Of a DNA stretch of 64,000 nucleotides, positions 8,497 through 17,226 are shown one piece after another. Each line of letters begins with the position of its first letter. Within the stretch, counting starts at the first letter, position 1. The translations under genes and the position numbers were made by a program. This DNA comes from JACCVL01 sp963695375 (GTDB lineage: Bacteria > Actinomycetota > Actinomycetes > Propionibacteriales > Nocardioidaceae). Under the pieces are notes generated by a model. The model ran no database searches. It saw nothing but the letters and a program-made list of their open reading frames with translations, and had not been told where the DNA came from. The stretch is taken from contig OY968767.1 of NCBI GenBank assembly GCA_963695375.1, positions 1,364,001-1,428,000 of the forward strand, written 5' to 3'.

Positions 8497-10344
8497 ATGT
8501 GCGGCATCGTGGGCTACGTCGGGGGGCAGGACGCCCAGGACGTGGTGGTGGAGGGGCTGCGGCGGCTGGAGTACCGCGGCTACGACTCGGCGGGGATCGC
8601 GCTGGTGACCGGCGACTCGCTGCACGTCGCCAAGCGAGCCGGCAAGCTCGCCAACCTCGACAAGGCACTCGCCGAGGACCCGCCGGCCGCGGCGACGGTC
8701 GGGATCGGTCACACCCGGTGGGCGACGCACGGCGCACCCAACGACGTCAACGCGCACCCGCACACCGACTGCAGCGGCCGAGTGGCGGTGATCCACAACG
8801 GGATCATCGAGAACTTCGCCGAGCTGCGCGGGGAGCTGGAGCGCGCCGACCACGACCTGGTGTCCGAGACCGACACCGAGACCGTGGCGCACCTGCTCGA
8901 GCAGGCGCTGCCGGAGCACGGCGAGGACCTCGCCGCCGCGATGCGGGCGGTCTGCCGCCGGCTCCGGGGAGCCTTCACGCTGGTTGCGGTGGACGCCCGG
9001 GACGCCGACACCGTCGTGGCCGCCCGGCGCAGCTCACCGCTCGTGGTCGGACGCGGGCAGGGGGAGAACTTCGTCGCCTCGGACGTCGCCGCGTTCATCG
9101 CGCACACCCGTGAGGCGGTCGAGCTCGGTCAGGACCAAGTCGTCGTCGTGACGCGGGACGACGTGCGCATCACGGACTTCTCCGGGGAGCCGGTCGAGGG
9201 CACCGCCTACCACGTGGACTGGGATGCGTCGGCCGCCGAGAAGGGCGGCTACGAGTGGTTCATGCTCAAGGAGATCGACGAGCAGCCGCAGGCCGTCGCC
9301 GACACGCTGCTCGGCCGGCACAGCCCGACCGGCACCCTGCAGCTGGACGAGATGCGGCTGTCCGAGGACGAGCTGCGGTCGGTCGACAAGGTGATCATCC
9401 TCGCCTGCGGCACCGCCTTCTACGCCGGTCTGGTCGCCAAGTACGCGATCGAGCACTGGACCCGGCTGCCGTGCGAGGTGGAGCTCGCCAGCGAGTTCCG
9501 CTACCGCGACCCGGTGCTCGACCGGTCCACGCTGATCGTCGCCATCAGCCAGTCCGGCGAGACGATGGACACCTTGATGGCGGTTCGCTACGCGCGCGCC
9601 CAGCGCTCTCGCGTCCTGGCGATCTGCAACACCAACGGCGCGACCATCCCGCGGGAGTCCGACGCGGTGATCTATACCCACGCCGGGCCCGAGGTGGCGG
9701 TCGCGTCCACCAAGTGCTTCCTCGCGCAGATCGTCGCCTGCTACCTGCTCGGGCTCTACCTCGCGCAGTCCCGGGGCACGAAGTACGGCGACGAGGTCAC
9801 GGCCATCCTGGACCAGCTGCACGAGATCCCGGCAGCGGTGCAGCGCATGCTCGACGGGGGCGGACAGGTGCGCGAGCTGGCTCGCGCGCTGGCCGGCAGC
9901 CCCTCCGTGCTCTTCCTCGGCCGGCACGTCGGCTATCCGGTGGCGCTGGAGGGGGCGCTCAAGCTGAAGGAGCTCGCCTACCTGCACGCGGAGGGGTTCG
10001 CCGCGGGTGAGCTGAAGCACGGCCCGATCGCGCTGGTCGAGCCCGGCGTGCCGGTCTTCGTGGTGGCGCCGCCCCGCGGCCGCAAGGTGCTGCACGACAA
10101 GGTGGTCAGCAACATCCAGGAGATCCGTGCTCGTGGTGCCCGCACGATCGTGCTCGCGGAGGACGGCGATGACGACGTCGTGCCGTACGCCGACGACCTG
10201 ATCCGGCTGCCGAGGGTTCCGACGCTGTTGCAGCCGCTGGTCGCCACCGTTCCGCTGCAGCTGTTCGCGTGTGAGGTCGCCGCCGCCCTCGGGCATGACG
10301 TGGATCAGCCGCGCAACCTGGCGAAGTCGGTCACCGTCGAGTGA
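8497..10344 (+). CDS. glmS: Glutamine-fructose-6-phosphate aminotransferase (isomerising)
   Basis: Makes glucosamine-6-phosphate from fructose-6-phosphate and glutamine, the entry to amino-sugar synthesis. The nucleophilic cysteine follows the initiator Met (MCGIVGYVGG), so residues 1 to about 235 form the class II glutamine amidotransferase. Two SIS domains follow (ACGTAFYAGLVAKY, SQSGETMDTLMA, and the second around GRHVGYPVALEGALKLKE). The C-terminal DVDQPRNLAKSVTVE is the classic ending. Its 615 residues are full length. No glmS ribozyme is possible because the promoter appears leaderless. The product feeds GlmM (4-5.4 kb). Confidence 0.98.
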   Translation: MCGIVGYVGGQDAQDVVVEGLRRLEYRGYDSAGIALVTGDSLHVAKRAGKLANLDKALAEDPPAAATVGIGHTRWATHGAPNDVNAHPHTDCSGRVAVIHNGIIENFAELRGELERADHDLVSETDTETVAHLLEQALPEHGEDLAAAMRAVCRRLRGAFTLVAVDARDADTVVAARRSSPLVVGRGQGENFVASDVAAFIAHTREAVELGQDQVVVVTRDDVRITDFSGEPVEGTAYHVDWDASAAEKGGYEWFMLKEIDEQPQAVADTLLGRHSPTGTLQLDEMRLSEDELRSVDKVIILACGTAFYAGLVAKYAIEHWTRLPCEVELASEFRYRDPVLDRSTLIVAISQSGETMDTLMAVRYARAQRSRVLAICNTNGATIPRESDAVIYTHAGPEVAVASTKCFLAQIVACYLLGLYLAQSRGTKYGDEVTAILDQLHEIPAAVQRMLDGGGQVRELARALAGSPSVLFLGRHVGYPVALEGALKLKELAYLHAEGFAAGELKHGPIALVEPGVPVFVVAPPRGRKVLHDKVVSNIQEIRARGARTIVLAEDGDDDVVPYADDLIRLPRVPTLLQPLVATVPLQLFACEVAAALGHDVDQPRNLAKSVTVE

Positions 10345-10366
10345 GCTCGCCGCCCCGGGGCCCCCG

Positions 10367-10717
10367 GTGATCGTCGGGGTGGGCATCGACGTGGTCGACG
10401 TGGGCCGCTTCGAGCAGACCCTCGAGCGCACGCCCGGTCTGCGCACCCGGCTGTTCACCGACACCGAGCGGCGGCGGCCGATCGCGTCGCTGGCCGCCCG
10501 GTTCGCCGCCAAGGAGGCGCTGGCCAAGGCGCTCGGTGCCCCGGCCGGGCTGCACTGGACCGACGCGGAGGTGGTCACCGGTGACGACGGGCGGCCGCAT
10601 CTGGCGATGGCCGGTACGGTCGCTGCCCGTGCCGAGTCGCTCGGCGTCCGGCAGGTGCACGTCTCCTTGTCGCACGACGCCGGCATCGCCTCGGCGGTCG
10701 TCGTCCTCGAGGAGTGA
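10367..10717 (+). CDS. acpS: Holo-[acyl-carrier-protein] synthase
   Basis: Transfers 4'-phosphopantetheine from CoA to acyl carrier proteins. The 116-residue product has both family motifs: GVGIDVVDVGRFE with the Mg-binding Asp, and FAAKEALAKALG with the catalytic Glu/Lys. The C-terminal HVSLSHDAGIASAVVV is typical. The frame is open upstream inside glmS, but GTG 10367 gives the family start, 22 bases after glmS. It probably belongs to one transcription unit with glmS and nnrD. Confidence 0.94.
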   Translation: MIVGVGIDVVDVGRFEQTLERTPGLRTRLFTDTERRRPIASLAARFAAKEALAKALGAPAGLHWTDAEVVTGDDGRPHLAMAGTVAARAESLGVRQVHVSLSHDAGIASAVVVLEE

Positions 10718-10721
10718 GCAG

Positions 10722-12188
10722 GTGAGCACACCGGTGCCGGCCGCGGCCCGCCGCGCGTACACCGCCGAGCAGGTGCGGCGCGCCGAGCAGCCGCTGCTGG
10801 ACTCTCAGCCCGAGGGGTTGTTGATGCAGCGAGCGGCCGGCGGGCTGGCCGCCAGCTGCGCGCTCTACCTCGGCGGGGTCTACGGCCGCCGGGTGCTGGT
10901 GCTCGCCGGCAGTGGCGCCAACGGCGGCGACGCGCTGCACGCCGCGGCGCGGCTGGCCGTTCGAGGCGCCCGCGTGGAGGCGGTCCTGCTCCGTCCCGAC
11001 CGCGTGCACCCCGGCGGACTGGCAGCGTTCCGCGCGGCCGGGGGGACCGTCGTCGACGCTCCGCCGGCGGTCGGCGGCGGCAGCCCACCGGACCTGGTGC
11101 TGGACGGGATCGTCGGCCTCGGCGGCACTCCGGGGCTCCGGGGCGACGCGGTCGCTGCCTGGCGGGCGGTGGAGGATCTGTGCTGTCCCGTGATCGCCGT
11201 CGACGTCCCGAGCGGCGTGGGAGTGGACGACGGGGGCATCGATGGTCCCTGCGTGCGCGCCGACCTGACCGTCACCTTCGGTGCCCTGAAGATCGGCCTG
11301 CTCGTCGGAGCGGGGGCCCGAGCCGCCGGCGCTGTGCACCTGGTCGACATCGGGCTCGGCCCCCACCTGGGTGCACCCCCGGTCGTCTCGCTGACGGCCG
11401 ACGCCGTCGCCGAGCTGCTGGCCCCGACCGTGCCCGGGCCGTCCGATCACAAGTACACCCGCGGTGTGGTGGGGGTCGCCGCGGGGTCGAGCGAGTTCAC
11501 CGGTGCCGGCCTGCTGGCGGTCGCCGGGGCCTGTTGCGGGCTGGCCGGGATGGTGCGCTACACCGGCCCCGCGGCGGTGGCGGACCTGGTCCGCGGCCGG
11601 CATCCCGAGGTCGTCGTCGGCGCCGGGCAGGTGCAGGCGACCGTGGTCGGGTCCGGCGGCGGCGGTGAGGCCGGGACCGCGCTCGGCCGCGCGCGGCGAG
11701 ACGGCGTTCCACTGGTGGTGGACGCCGACGCCCTCGGCCATCTGGACGGGCCGGTGGGCGGCCCGGCCGTGCTCACGCCGCATGCCGGTGAGCTGGCCCG
11801 GATGCTCGGGCGGGAGCGCGCGCAGGTCGAGGCAGACCCGTTGGGCGCGGCGAGCGAGGCGGCGGACCGGTACGCCGCGGTCGTGCTGCTCAAGGGCGAC
11901 CGCACGGTGGTCGTCCCGCCTCGGGACGGCGGCCGCCGCGGGCCGGTCTACGTCAACGGCACCGGCACCCCGTGGCTCGGCACCGCCGGCACGGGAGACG
12001 TGCTGGCCGGCCTGTGCGGCACGTTGCTGGCGGCGGGCCTGCCGCCGGTGCACGCGGGCGCGGTGGGCGCGTGGCTGCACGGCGCGGCCGGGCGTTCCGC
12101 GCGCCGGCACGGACCGGTCGTGGCGTCCGCCGTCGCGGCGGCCCTGCCGGGCGTGATCGGCCGGCTGCTGGACGGGGCCGACGGATGA
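10722..12188 (+). CDS. nnrD: Bifunctional NAD(P)H-hydrate epimerase / ADP-dependent NAD(P)HX dehydratase
   Basis: Repairs hydrated NADH and NADPH. The 488-residue product joins an N-terminal YjeF_N epimerase (GSGANGGDALHAAARLA, then VDVPSGVGVDDG, residues about 5-215) and a C-terminal ribokinase-like dehydratase (DADALGHLDG, LTPHAGELARML, LKGDRTVV, GTAGTGDVLAGL). GTG 10722 follows the acpS stop by four bases, with GAGGAG at the end of acpS as ribosome binding site. The stop overlaps the alr ATG in ATGA, so the two are translationally coupled. Confidence 0.94.
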   Translation: MSTPVPAAARRAYTAEQVRRAEQPLLDSQPEGLLMQRAAGGLAASCALYLGGVYGRRVLVLAGSGANGGDALHAAARLAVRGARVEAVLLRPDRVHPGGLAAFRAAGGTVVDAPPAVGGGSPPDLVLDGIVGLGGTPGLRGDAVAAWRAVEDLCCPVIAVDVPSGVGVDDGGIDGPCVRADLTVTFGALKIGLLVGAGARAAGAVHLVDIGLGPHLGAPPVVSLTADAVAELLAPTVPGPSDHKYTRGVVGVAAGSSEFTGAGLLAVAGACCGLAGMVRYTGPAAVADLVRGRHPEVVVGAGQVQATVVGSGGGGEAGTALGRARRDGVPLVVDADALGHLDGPVGGPAVLTPHAGELARMLGRERAQVEADPLGAASEAADRYAAVVLLKGDRTVVVPPRDGGRRGPVYVNGTGTPWLGTAGTGDVLAGLCGTLLAAGLPPVHAGAVGAWLHGAAGRSARRHGPVVASAVAAALPGVIGRLLDGADG

Positions 12189-13336
12189 CCTCGGTGCCGC
12201 CCATGGGTGAGGCGGTCGTCGACCTGGCCGCGGTCCGCCACAACGTACGCAGGCTGGGGCGGCTGGCCGAGCCTGCTGCCGTGATGGTGGTGGTCAAGGC
12301 GGACGCCTACGGGCATGGGATGCTCGCGTGCGCCCGGGCCGCGCGGGACGCCGGTGCCGGCTGGCTCGGGGTGGCGCTGGTGGACGAGGCGCTGGCGCTG
12401 CGCGCCGGCGGCGACACCGGACCCATCCTCTGCTGGCTCGCCGCCCCGGGCGAGGACTACCGCGCCGCGCTCGACGCCGGGATCGACGTCACCGCCTCGT
12501 CGGTGGACCAGCTGGCCGAGATCGCGGCGGCGGCGGGTGCCCACGGCGGCCGGGCCCGGCTGCACCTGAAGGTCGACACCGGTCTGTCGCGCAACGGGTG
12601 CCCGCCCGAGCGGTGGCCCGAGCTGGTGGCCGCCGCCGGACGAGCCCAGGCGGACGGCCGCGTCGTCGTGGTGTCGGTCTGGTCACATTTCGCCTGCGCC
12701 GACGAGCCGGGCCACCCCGCCAACGACCGCCAGGAGCGAGCCTTCGACGCGGCGCTCGACGTGGTGCGCGCCGCCGGCCTCGAGCCGGAGCTGACCCATC
12801 TGGCGAACTCACCGGCCACCCTGACCCGGCCGAGCAGCCACCGGGACCTGGTCCGGGTCGGTCTTGCCGCCTACGGCCTGTCTCCGCTGCCCGAGGTGGG
12901 CGATCCACAGCATTTCGACCTGCGGCCGGCCCTCACCCTGCGGGCCCGGCTGGCGGCGGTTCGGCGGGTTCCGGCGGGTCGCGGGATCTCCTACGGACAC
13001 ACCTGCGTCACCGACGTGCCGACGACGCTCGGCCTGGTGCCGGTGGGCTACGGGGAGGGGATCGCGGTCACCGCCTCCAACCACGGCGCGGTCGCGGTGC
13101 GCGGCCGGCGTTGTCCGCAGGTCGGCAGGGTGTGCATGGACCAGTTCGTCGTCGACCTCGGTGCCGGCGGTGTCGCCAGCGCACGACCCGGGGACGACGT
13201 GGTGCTGTTCGGGCCGGGTGACGACGGGGAGCCGACCGCCCAGGACTGGGCGACGGCGGCCGGCACGATCGTCTACGAGGTGGTGGCCCGCCTCGGCGGC
13301 CGGCTCGGCCGCCGGTACGTCGAGGGGCAGCGGTGA
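12185..13336 (+). CDS. alr: Alanine racemase
   Basis: PLP enzyme that interconverts L- and D-alanine for peptidoglycan. The 383-residue product has the PLP-lysine signature VVVKADAYGHG (Lys38), the metal- and substrate-proximal RVCMDQFVVDLG, and the catalytic tyrosine in GISYGHT. ATG 12185 overlaps the nnrD stop by four bases. The stop again overlaps the next gene in GTGA, so nnrD, alr, hydrolase, glycosylase and tsaE-fusion form one tightly coupled chain. Confidence 0.96.
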   Translation: MTSVPPMGEAVVDLAAVRHNVRRLGRLAEPAAVMVVVKADAYGHGMLACARAARDAGAGWLGVALVDEALALRAGGDTGPILCWLAAPGEDYRAALDAGIDVTASSVDQLAEIAAAAGAHGGRARLHLKVDTGLSRNGCPPERWPELVAAAGRAQADGRVVVVSVWSHFACADEPGHPANDRQERAFDAALDVVRAAGLEPELTHLANSPATLTRPSSHRDLVRVGLAAYGLSPLPEVGDPQHFDLRPALTLRARLAAVRRVPAGRGISYGHTCVTDVPTTLGLVPVGYGEGIAVTASNHGAVAVRGRRCPQVGRVCMDQFVVDLGAGGVASARPGDDVVLFGPGDDGEPTAQDWATAAGTIVYEVVARLGGRLGRRYVEGQR

Positions 13337-14397
13337 CGCGCGACCGGGGCAGTCGGCGCTGGCTGCGCACGCTGGAGGTGGGGGCGGCTGTCGCCGGCGC
13401 GGCAGCGGCGGCCACCGCGGCGGGGCTCGCGGCGCAGCGCACCGTGGCGCGCAACCGGGTCCGGCGCGAGGGGCGCTCGCCGTTCGCGACCGAGCGCGCG
13501 CCCGGGAGCACGGTGTGGGCCGACGACGACCTGCCGCTGCACGTCGAGGTCGAGGAGCCCGGCCCCGGCGCCGAGCCGGGGAGCCCGACGCTGGTCTTCG
13601 TGCACGGCTACCTGTTGACGTCGGCGTGCTGGCACTTCCAACGGGCCGCGCTTCGGGATCGCTACCGGATGGTCTTCTACGACCAGCGCTCGCACGGTCG
13701 GTCGGGTCGCTCCGACGCCGCCCACTGCACGCTCGAGCAGCTCGGCCGCGACCTCGGGGTGGTGCTCGAGGAGGTCGCCCCGACCGGCCCGCTGGTCCTC
13801 GTCGGGCACTCCATGGGCGGGATGACCCTGATGAGCCTGGCCGAGCAGCTGCCGGAGGTGGTGTCCGACCGGGTCGTGGGGGTGGCCTTCATCGCGACCA
13901 GCGCCGGCGACGTCGGCCAGCTGCTGCCCGGCCCGCCCGGCCAGGTCCTGGACGCGCTGCAGCCGCTGGTGGTGGGATCGCTGGCCAAGCTGTCGAGCGT
14001 GGTCGAGGTCGGCCGTCGCAACACCGCGTTCGCGATGACCCGCCGGCTTGCCTTCGGCGGCCCGGTGCCGGATTCGTACGTGGTGTTCGTCGACCAGATG
14101 ATCTCCGAGACCCCGTCCCAGGTGATCTGGGACTTCCTGCCGGCGCTGCGGCTGCACCACCGCTACGTCGCGCTCGCCGCGTTCGCCGGGGTGCCGACGC
14201 TGGTGGTCGCGGGCGGGTCGGACGCCATCCTGCCGGCCCGGCACACCGCCCGGCTGGCCGCCGAGCTCGGCGGAGCGGCACCGCTGGAGCTGGCCGGAGC
14301 GGGGCACATGGTGATGCTGGAGCGTCCGGACGAGGTGACCGCGGCGATCGAGGACCTCGTGGACCGCGGCCGCGGCCTGTGGGCGGGGGTCTCGTGA
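13333..14397 (+). CDS. Membrane-anchored alpha/beta-hydrolase
   Basis: 354 residues. Residues 14-35 are an Ala-rich hydrophobic segment that may anchor or export the protein. The hydrolase fold follows, with oxyanion HGYL, nucleophile elbow GHSMGG (Ser160), a late acid near GGSDAILP, and the histidine in GAGHMVMLERPDEV. The substrate is unknown. It lies between alr and the DNA glycosylase; a hydrolase at this place next to alr and tsaE is conserved in many actinobacteria (established synteny), though its role in that cluster is not explained by the neighbours. Confidence 0.88.
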   Translation: MTRDRGSRRWLRTLEVGAAVAGAAAAATAAGLAAQRTVARNRVRREGRSPFATERAPGSTVWADDDLPLHVEVEEPGPGAEPGSPTLVFVHGYLLTSACWHFQRAALRDRYRMVFYDQRSHGRSGRSDAAHCTLEQLGRDLGVVLEEVAPTGPLVLVGHSMGGMTLMSLAEQLPEVVSDRVVGVAFIATSAGDVGQLLPGPPGQVLDALQPLVVGSLAKLSSVVEVGRRNTAFAMTRRLAFGGPVPDSYVVFVDQMISETPSQVIWDFLPALRLHHRYVALAAFAGVPTLVVAGGSDAILPARHTARLAAELGGAAPLELAGAGHMVMLERPDEVTAAIEDLVDRGRGLWAGVS

Positions 14398-15038
14398 GCC
14401 GGCCCGAGCCGGCAGCGACCGGCTGGGCCGAGCTGGCCGCGGAGATGTCCGGCTGCGTGGCGTGTGCGCTGGCGGAGTCGCGCACCCAGGTGGTCCCCGG
14501 CGTCCGGCCGCCCGGGTCGCGCCTGCTGCTCGTCGGCGAGGCGCCCGGCCGGGAGGAGGATCTGGGCGGCCTGCCCTTCGTGGGCCGGTCGGGCCGGCTG
14601 CTGGACGAGCTGCTCGCCGCCGCCGGACTGGACCGGACCGCGATCGCCGTGGTGAACACGGTGAAGTGCCGCCCGCCGGGCAACCGGACGCCGCACCGAC
14701 GGGAGACCGCCACCTGCCGGCCCTGGCTGGACCGGCAGGTCGCGGTCGTCGATCCCGCCGTGGTGGTGACGCTGGGCGGCTCGGCGCTGGCCTGGGCGCT
14801 CGGGCCGGGCCGGCGGCTCCGCGACGAGCGGGGGCGGGTGCACGCGCTGCGGCTGCCCGCCGCCGGACCGGGCCTGGCGCACCGCACGTGGGACCTGGTG
14901 CCGACCTACCACCCGGCCGCCGCGCTGCGGGGTGGTCCGGCGGGTGCGGCGCGGGAGGCGCTGGCGGCGGACCTCGGGCTGGCGGCGGACCTGCTCGCCG
15001 ATCCGTCCACCCGCTCCGGGGGAGACGGGTCCGGCTGA
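14394..15038 (+). CDS. Family 4-type uracil-DNA glycosylase with Fe-S cluster
   Basis: Removes uracil from DNA. The 214-residue product has the motif GEAPGREED at 48-56, which matches the family 4 GEAPG loop, and the second active-site motif HPAAAL at 173. Four cysteines (21, 24, 92 and 108) in the C-x2-C...C-x15-C spacing would hold a [4Fe-4S] cluster. The start GTG 14394 overlaps the hydrolase stop by four bases. The C-terminal extension after residue 180 is Ala-rich. It is cotranscribed with alr and tsaE by position. Family 5 is a less likely alternative. Confidence 0.9.
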   Translation: MSRPEPAATGWAELAAEMSGCVACALAESRTQVVPGVRPPGSRLLLVGEAPGREEDLGGLPFVGRSGRLLDELLAAAGLDRTAIAVVNTVKCRPPGNRTPHRRETATCRPWLDRQVAVVDPAVVVTLGGSALAWALGPGRRLRDERGRVHALRLPAAGPGLAHRTWDLVPTYHPAAALRGGPAGAAREALAADLGLAADLLADPSTRSGGDGSG

Positions 15039-16057
15039 TGACCTCGCTCCAGGTCGGTGAGGCCGGTCCCGTCGAGGCCGAGGCGCTGCTCGGCGTCGTG
15101 CACCGCGCCTTCGCCGCTCGGCCGCGCCTCGACCCGCCGAGCACGGCCACCGACGAGACCGCCCGGTCCGTGGCCGCAGCGCTCGCCGGCGCCGGCGGGC
15201 TTCTCGTCCGCCGCGACGGCGTCCCGGTCGGTGGGCTGTTGTTCGACACCAGCCGGCCGGGGATGCTCGGGCTCCGCCGGGTGGCGGTGGACCCCGCACA
15301 CCAGGGGCACGGGGTCGCCTCGGCGATGGTGGGCGTCGCCGAGGACGTCGCCGAGCGCCGCGGGTTGGACGGCGTCTGGGTGACCGTCCGCGAGGAGCTG
15401 CCCGCGACGGAGGTGTTCTGGCTCCGCCGCGGGTACGTCGAGACGGCGCGGACCGGCCCGCTCCGGGAGCTGTCGAAGGCGTTGTGGGTGGCGCTGCCGG
15501 CCGGGACGGCGGAGCAGACCCGTGCCGCGGGCGAGCGTCTGGCCCGGCTCGCCCGGCCGGGCGATCTGGTGGTGCTCACCGGCGCACTGGGCGCCGGGAA
15601 GACCACGCTGGTGCAGGGGCTCGGGCGCGGGCTGCAGGTGCGTGGTGCCGTCACGTCGCCGACCTTCGTCATCGCTCGCGTGCACCCGTCCACCGGCACC
15701 GGTCCCGACCTCGTCCATGTCGATGCCTACCGGCTCGGTGGGGGGACGGAGCTGGACGACCTCGACCTGGACGCATCGCTGGACGAGTCGGTGACGGTGG
15801 TCGAGTGGGGGGAGGGGCTGGCCGAGAGCCTGGCCGACTCCTACCTGGAGGTCTCGCTGGAGACCGCGGCGGACCGGGGGCAGGCCGCGCTGGCGGCCGC
15901 CGGTCCGCACCGTGGGGGAGCCCGGTCCCGCGAGAAGCCGGCCGCGCCGGCAGCCGCTGCCGAGGACTCGGCGGCGGGCCCGCGGGTGCTCAGCGTGCGC
16001 CCGCACGGACCACGGTGGGCCACCGCTCCGTTGCGGTCCACCCTGCTGGGCGACTGA
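15038..16057 (+). CDS. tsaE: GNAT acetyltransferase fused to TsaE, the t6A ATPase subunit
   Basis: 339 residues in two parts. Residues 1 to about 150 are a GNAT domain with the acetyl-CoA loop PAHQGHGVAS (87-95) and the end FWLRRGYVETAR. Residues 155 to about 290 are TsaE: Walker A GALGAGKTT (182-190), switch TSPTFVI (206-212), HVDAYRL (227-233) and VEWGEGL. A low-complexity Ala/Gly/Pro tail follows. TsaE powers the TsaB-TsaD threonylcarbamoyl transfer to A37 of tRNA. The ATG shares one base with the preceding TGA. In most bacteria TsaE is a separate protein of about 150 residues. tsaB and rimI follow directly. The substrate of the GNAT half is unknown. Confidence 0.92.
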   Translation: MTSLQVGEAGPVEAEALLGVVHRAFAARPRLDPPSTATDETARSVAAALAGAGGLLVRRDGVPVGGLLFDTSRPGMLGLRRVAVDPAHQGHGVASAMVGVAEDVAERRGLDGVWVTVREELPATEVFWLRRGYVETARTGPLRELSKALWVALPAGTAEQTRAAGERLARLARPGDLVVLTGALGAGKTTLVQGLGRGLQVRGAVTSPTFVIARVHPSTGTGPDLVHVDAYRLGGGTELDDLDLDASLDESVTVVEWGEGLAESLADSYLEVSLETAADRGQAALAAAGPHRGGARSREKPAAPAAAAEDSAAGPRVLSVRPHGPRWATAPLRSTLLGD

Positions 16058-16079
16058 GCCGGCGACATCGACCTGCGCC

Positions 16080-16085
16080 TAGGCT
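16080..16085 (+). promoter_or_regulatory. -10 box of tsaB, leaderless
   Basis: TAGGCT ends eight bases before the GTG at 16094 and suggests that tsaB-rimI can be transcribed apart from the tsaE fusion. Confidence 0.5.
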
Positions 16086-16093
16086 GCGACGTC

Positions 16094-16747
16094 GTGCTGC
16101 TGCTCGCGCTCGACACCGCATCCCCGGCGGTGACCGTGGCGGTGCACGACCAGGACCGGCTGCGGGCCACCGCGAGCGTCGTGGACGCCCGCCGGCACGG
16201 TGAGCTCGTCGCGCCGCTGGTCCGGCAGGTGCTGGCCGAGGCCGACGCCGCCCCGTGGGACCTGACCGACCTGGCCGTCGGTGTCGGGCCCGGCCCCTTC
16301 ACCGGCTTGCGGGTCGGGCTGGTGACCGTCCGCACTCTCGCCGCGGTGACCGGCGCCCGGCTGGCCGGGGTGCGCAGCCACGACGTGCTGGCCGCCGAGT
16401 GGCGGCGCCAGTCCGGCCCGACGGGCGGTTTCGTCGTCGTGACCGACGCCCGGCGCAGGGAGGTGCACTGGTCGTCCTACGCAGGGGACGGGCGGCGGAT
16501 CGCCGGTCCCGCGGTGGACCGGCCCGCCGACCTGGCAGCCAGCCTCGAACCCGGGGCGGTGTGCGTCGGGCGGGGGGCCTGGCTCTATCCGGATCTGCTC
16601 CCGGCGGTCGAGGGGCCGCTGGACCCGGACGCCGGTGTGCTCGCCGCCGGCGTGGTCGCCGGCCGACTCGAGCTGCTGCCGCCGGACCCGATGTACCTGC
16701 GCCGGCCCGACGCCACCCCGCCCGGCCGCCGCAAGCCGGTGTCATGA
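16094..16747 (+). CDS. tsaB: TsaB, t6A synthesis subunit
   Basis: ASKHA-fold partner that dimerises with TsaD for tRNA t6A37 formation. The 217-residue product starts LLLALDTASPAVTVAV and has the family stretch VGVGPGPFTGLRVGLVTVRTLA and PMYLRRPDA near the C-terminus. It lacks the metal-binding HxxxH of TsaD, as expected. Its last four bases (ATGA) overlap the rimI start. Confidence 0.94.
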   Translation: MLLLALDTASPAVTVAVHDQDRLRATASVVDARRHGELVAPLVRQVLAEADAAPWDLTDLAVGVGPGPFTGLRVGLVTVRTLAAVTGARLAGVRSHDVLAAEWRRQSGPTGGFVVVTDARRREVHWSSYAGDGRRIAGPAVDRPADLAASLEPGAVCVGRGAWLYPDLLPAVEGPLDPDAGVLAAGVVAGRLELLPPDPMYLRRPDATPPGRRKPVS

Positions 16748-17217
16748 CCGCGCCGCCGCGGCCCGCGACCGGCGGCGACGTCGACGAGCTGGCCCGGCTG
16801 GAGGCTGCCGGGATGGGCGCCGACGCCTGGGGGACGGCGGCGCTGGCGGCCGAGCTGGCCGGCGTCCCGGACACCCGGGTCGTCATCGTGGTCCCCGCAC
16901 CGGACGGTGCCGGCCTGCTGGCGTACGGCGCGCTGCTGGTCGTGGCCGGGACGGCCGACGTGCAACGGGTCGTGGTGGATCCCGAGCACCGGCGGCACGG
17001 TCTCGGCCACGCGGTGCTGCAGCACCTCCTCGACCGGGCTCGCGACCGCGGCTGTCAGGAGGTGCTGCTGGAGGTGCGGGAGGGCAACACGGCTGCGGTC
17101 GGGCTCTACACCGGGCACGGTTTCGTCGAGATCTCCCGGCGGCGCGGCTACTACGCGGCTCAGCAGGACGCGCTGGTCCTGAGACTCGACCTGCGGCCGG
17201 TCGGGCTGACGCCGTAG
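16744..17217 (+). CDS. rimI: Ribosomal protein S18-alanine N-acetyltransferase
   Basis: GNAT enzyme whose family acetylates the N-terminus of S18. The 157-residue product has the acetyl-CoA loop VDPEHRRHGLGHAVLQHLL and the C-terminal EVREGNTAAVGLYTGHGFVEISRRRGYY, which is the RimI hallmark. ATG 16744 overlaps tsaB. The fixed order tsaE-tsaB-rimI-tsaD, here broken only by plsC and hsp20, supports the assignment. The stop TAG is also the first half of the plsC -10 box. Confidence 0.92.
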   Translation: MTAPPRPATGGDVDELARLEAAGMGADAWGTAALAAELAGVPDTRVVIVVPAPDGAGLLAYGALLVVAGTADVQRVVVDPEHRRHGLGHAVLQHLLDRARDRGCQEVLLEVREGNTAAVGLYTGHGFVEISRRRGYYAAQQDALVLRLDLRPVGLTP

Positions 17218-17220
17218 CGT
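17215..17220 (+). promoter_or_regulatory. -10 box of plsC, leaderless
   Basis: TAGCGT begins with the rimI stop codon TAG and ends six bases before the GTG at 17227. Confidence 0.5.
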
Positions 17221-17226
17221 GGCCGG

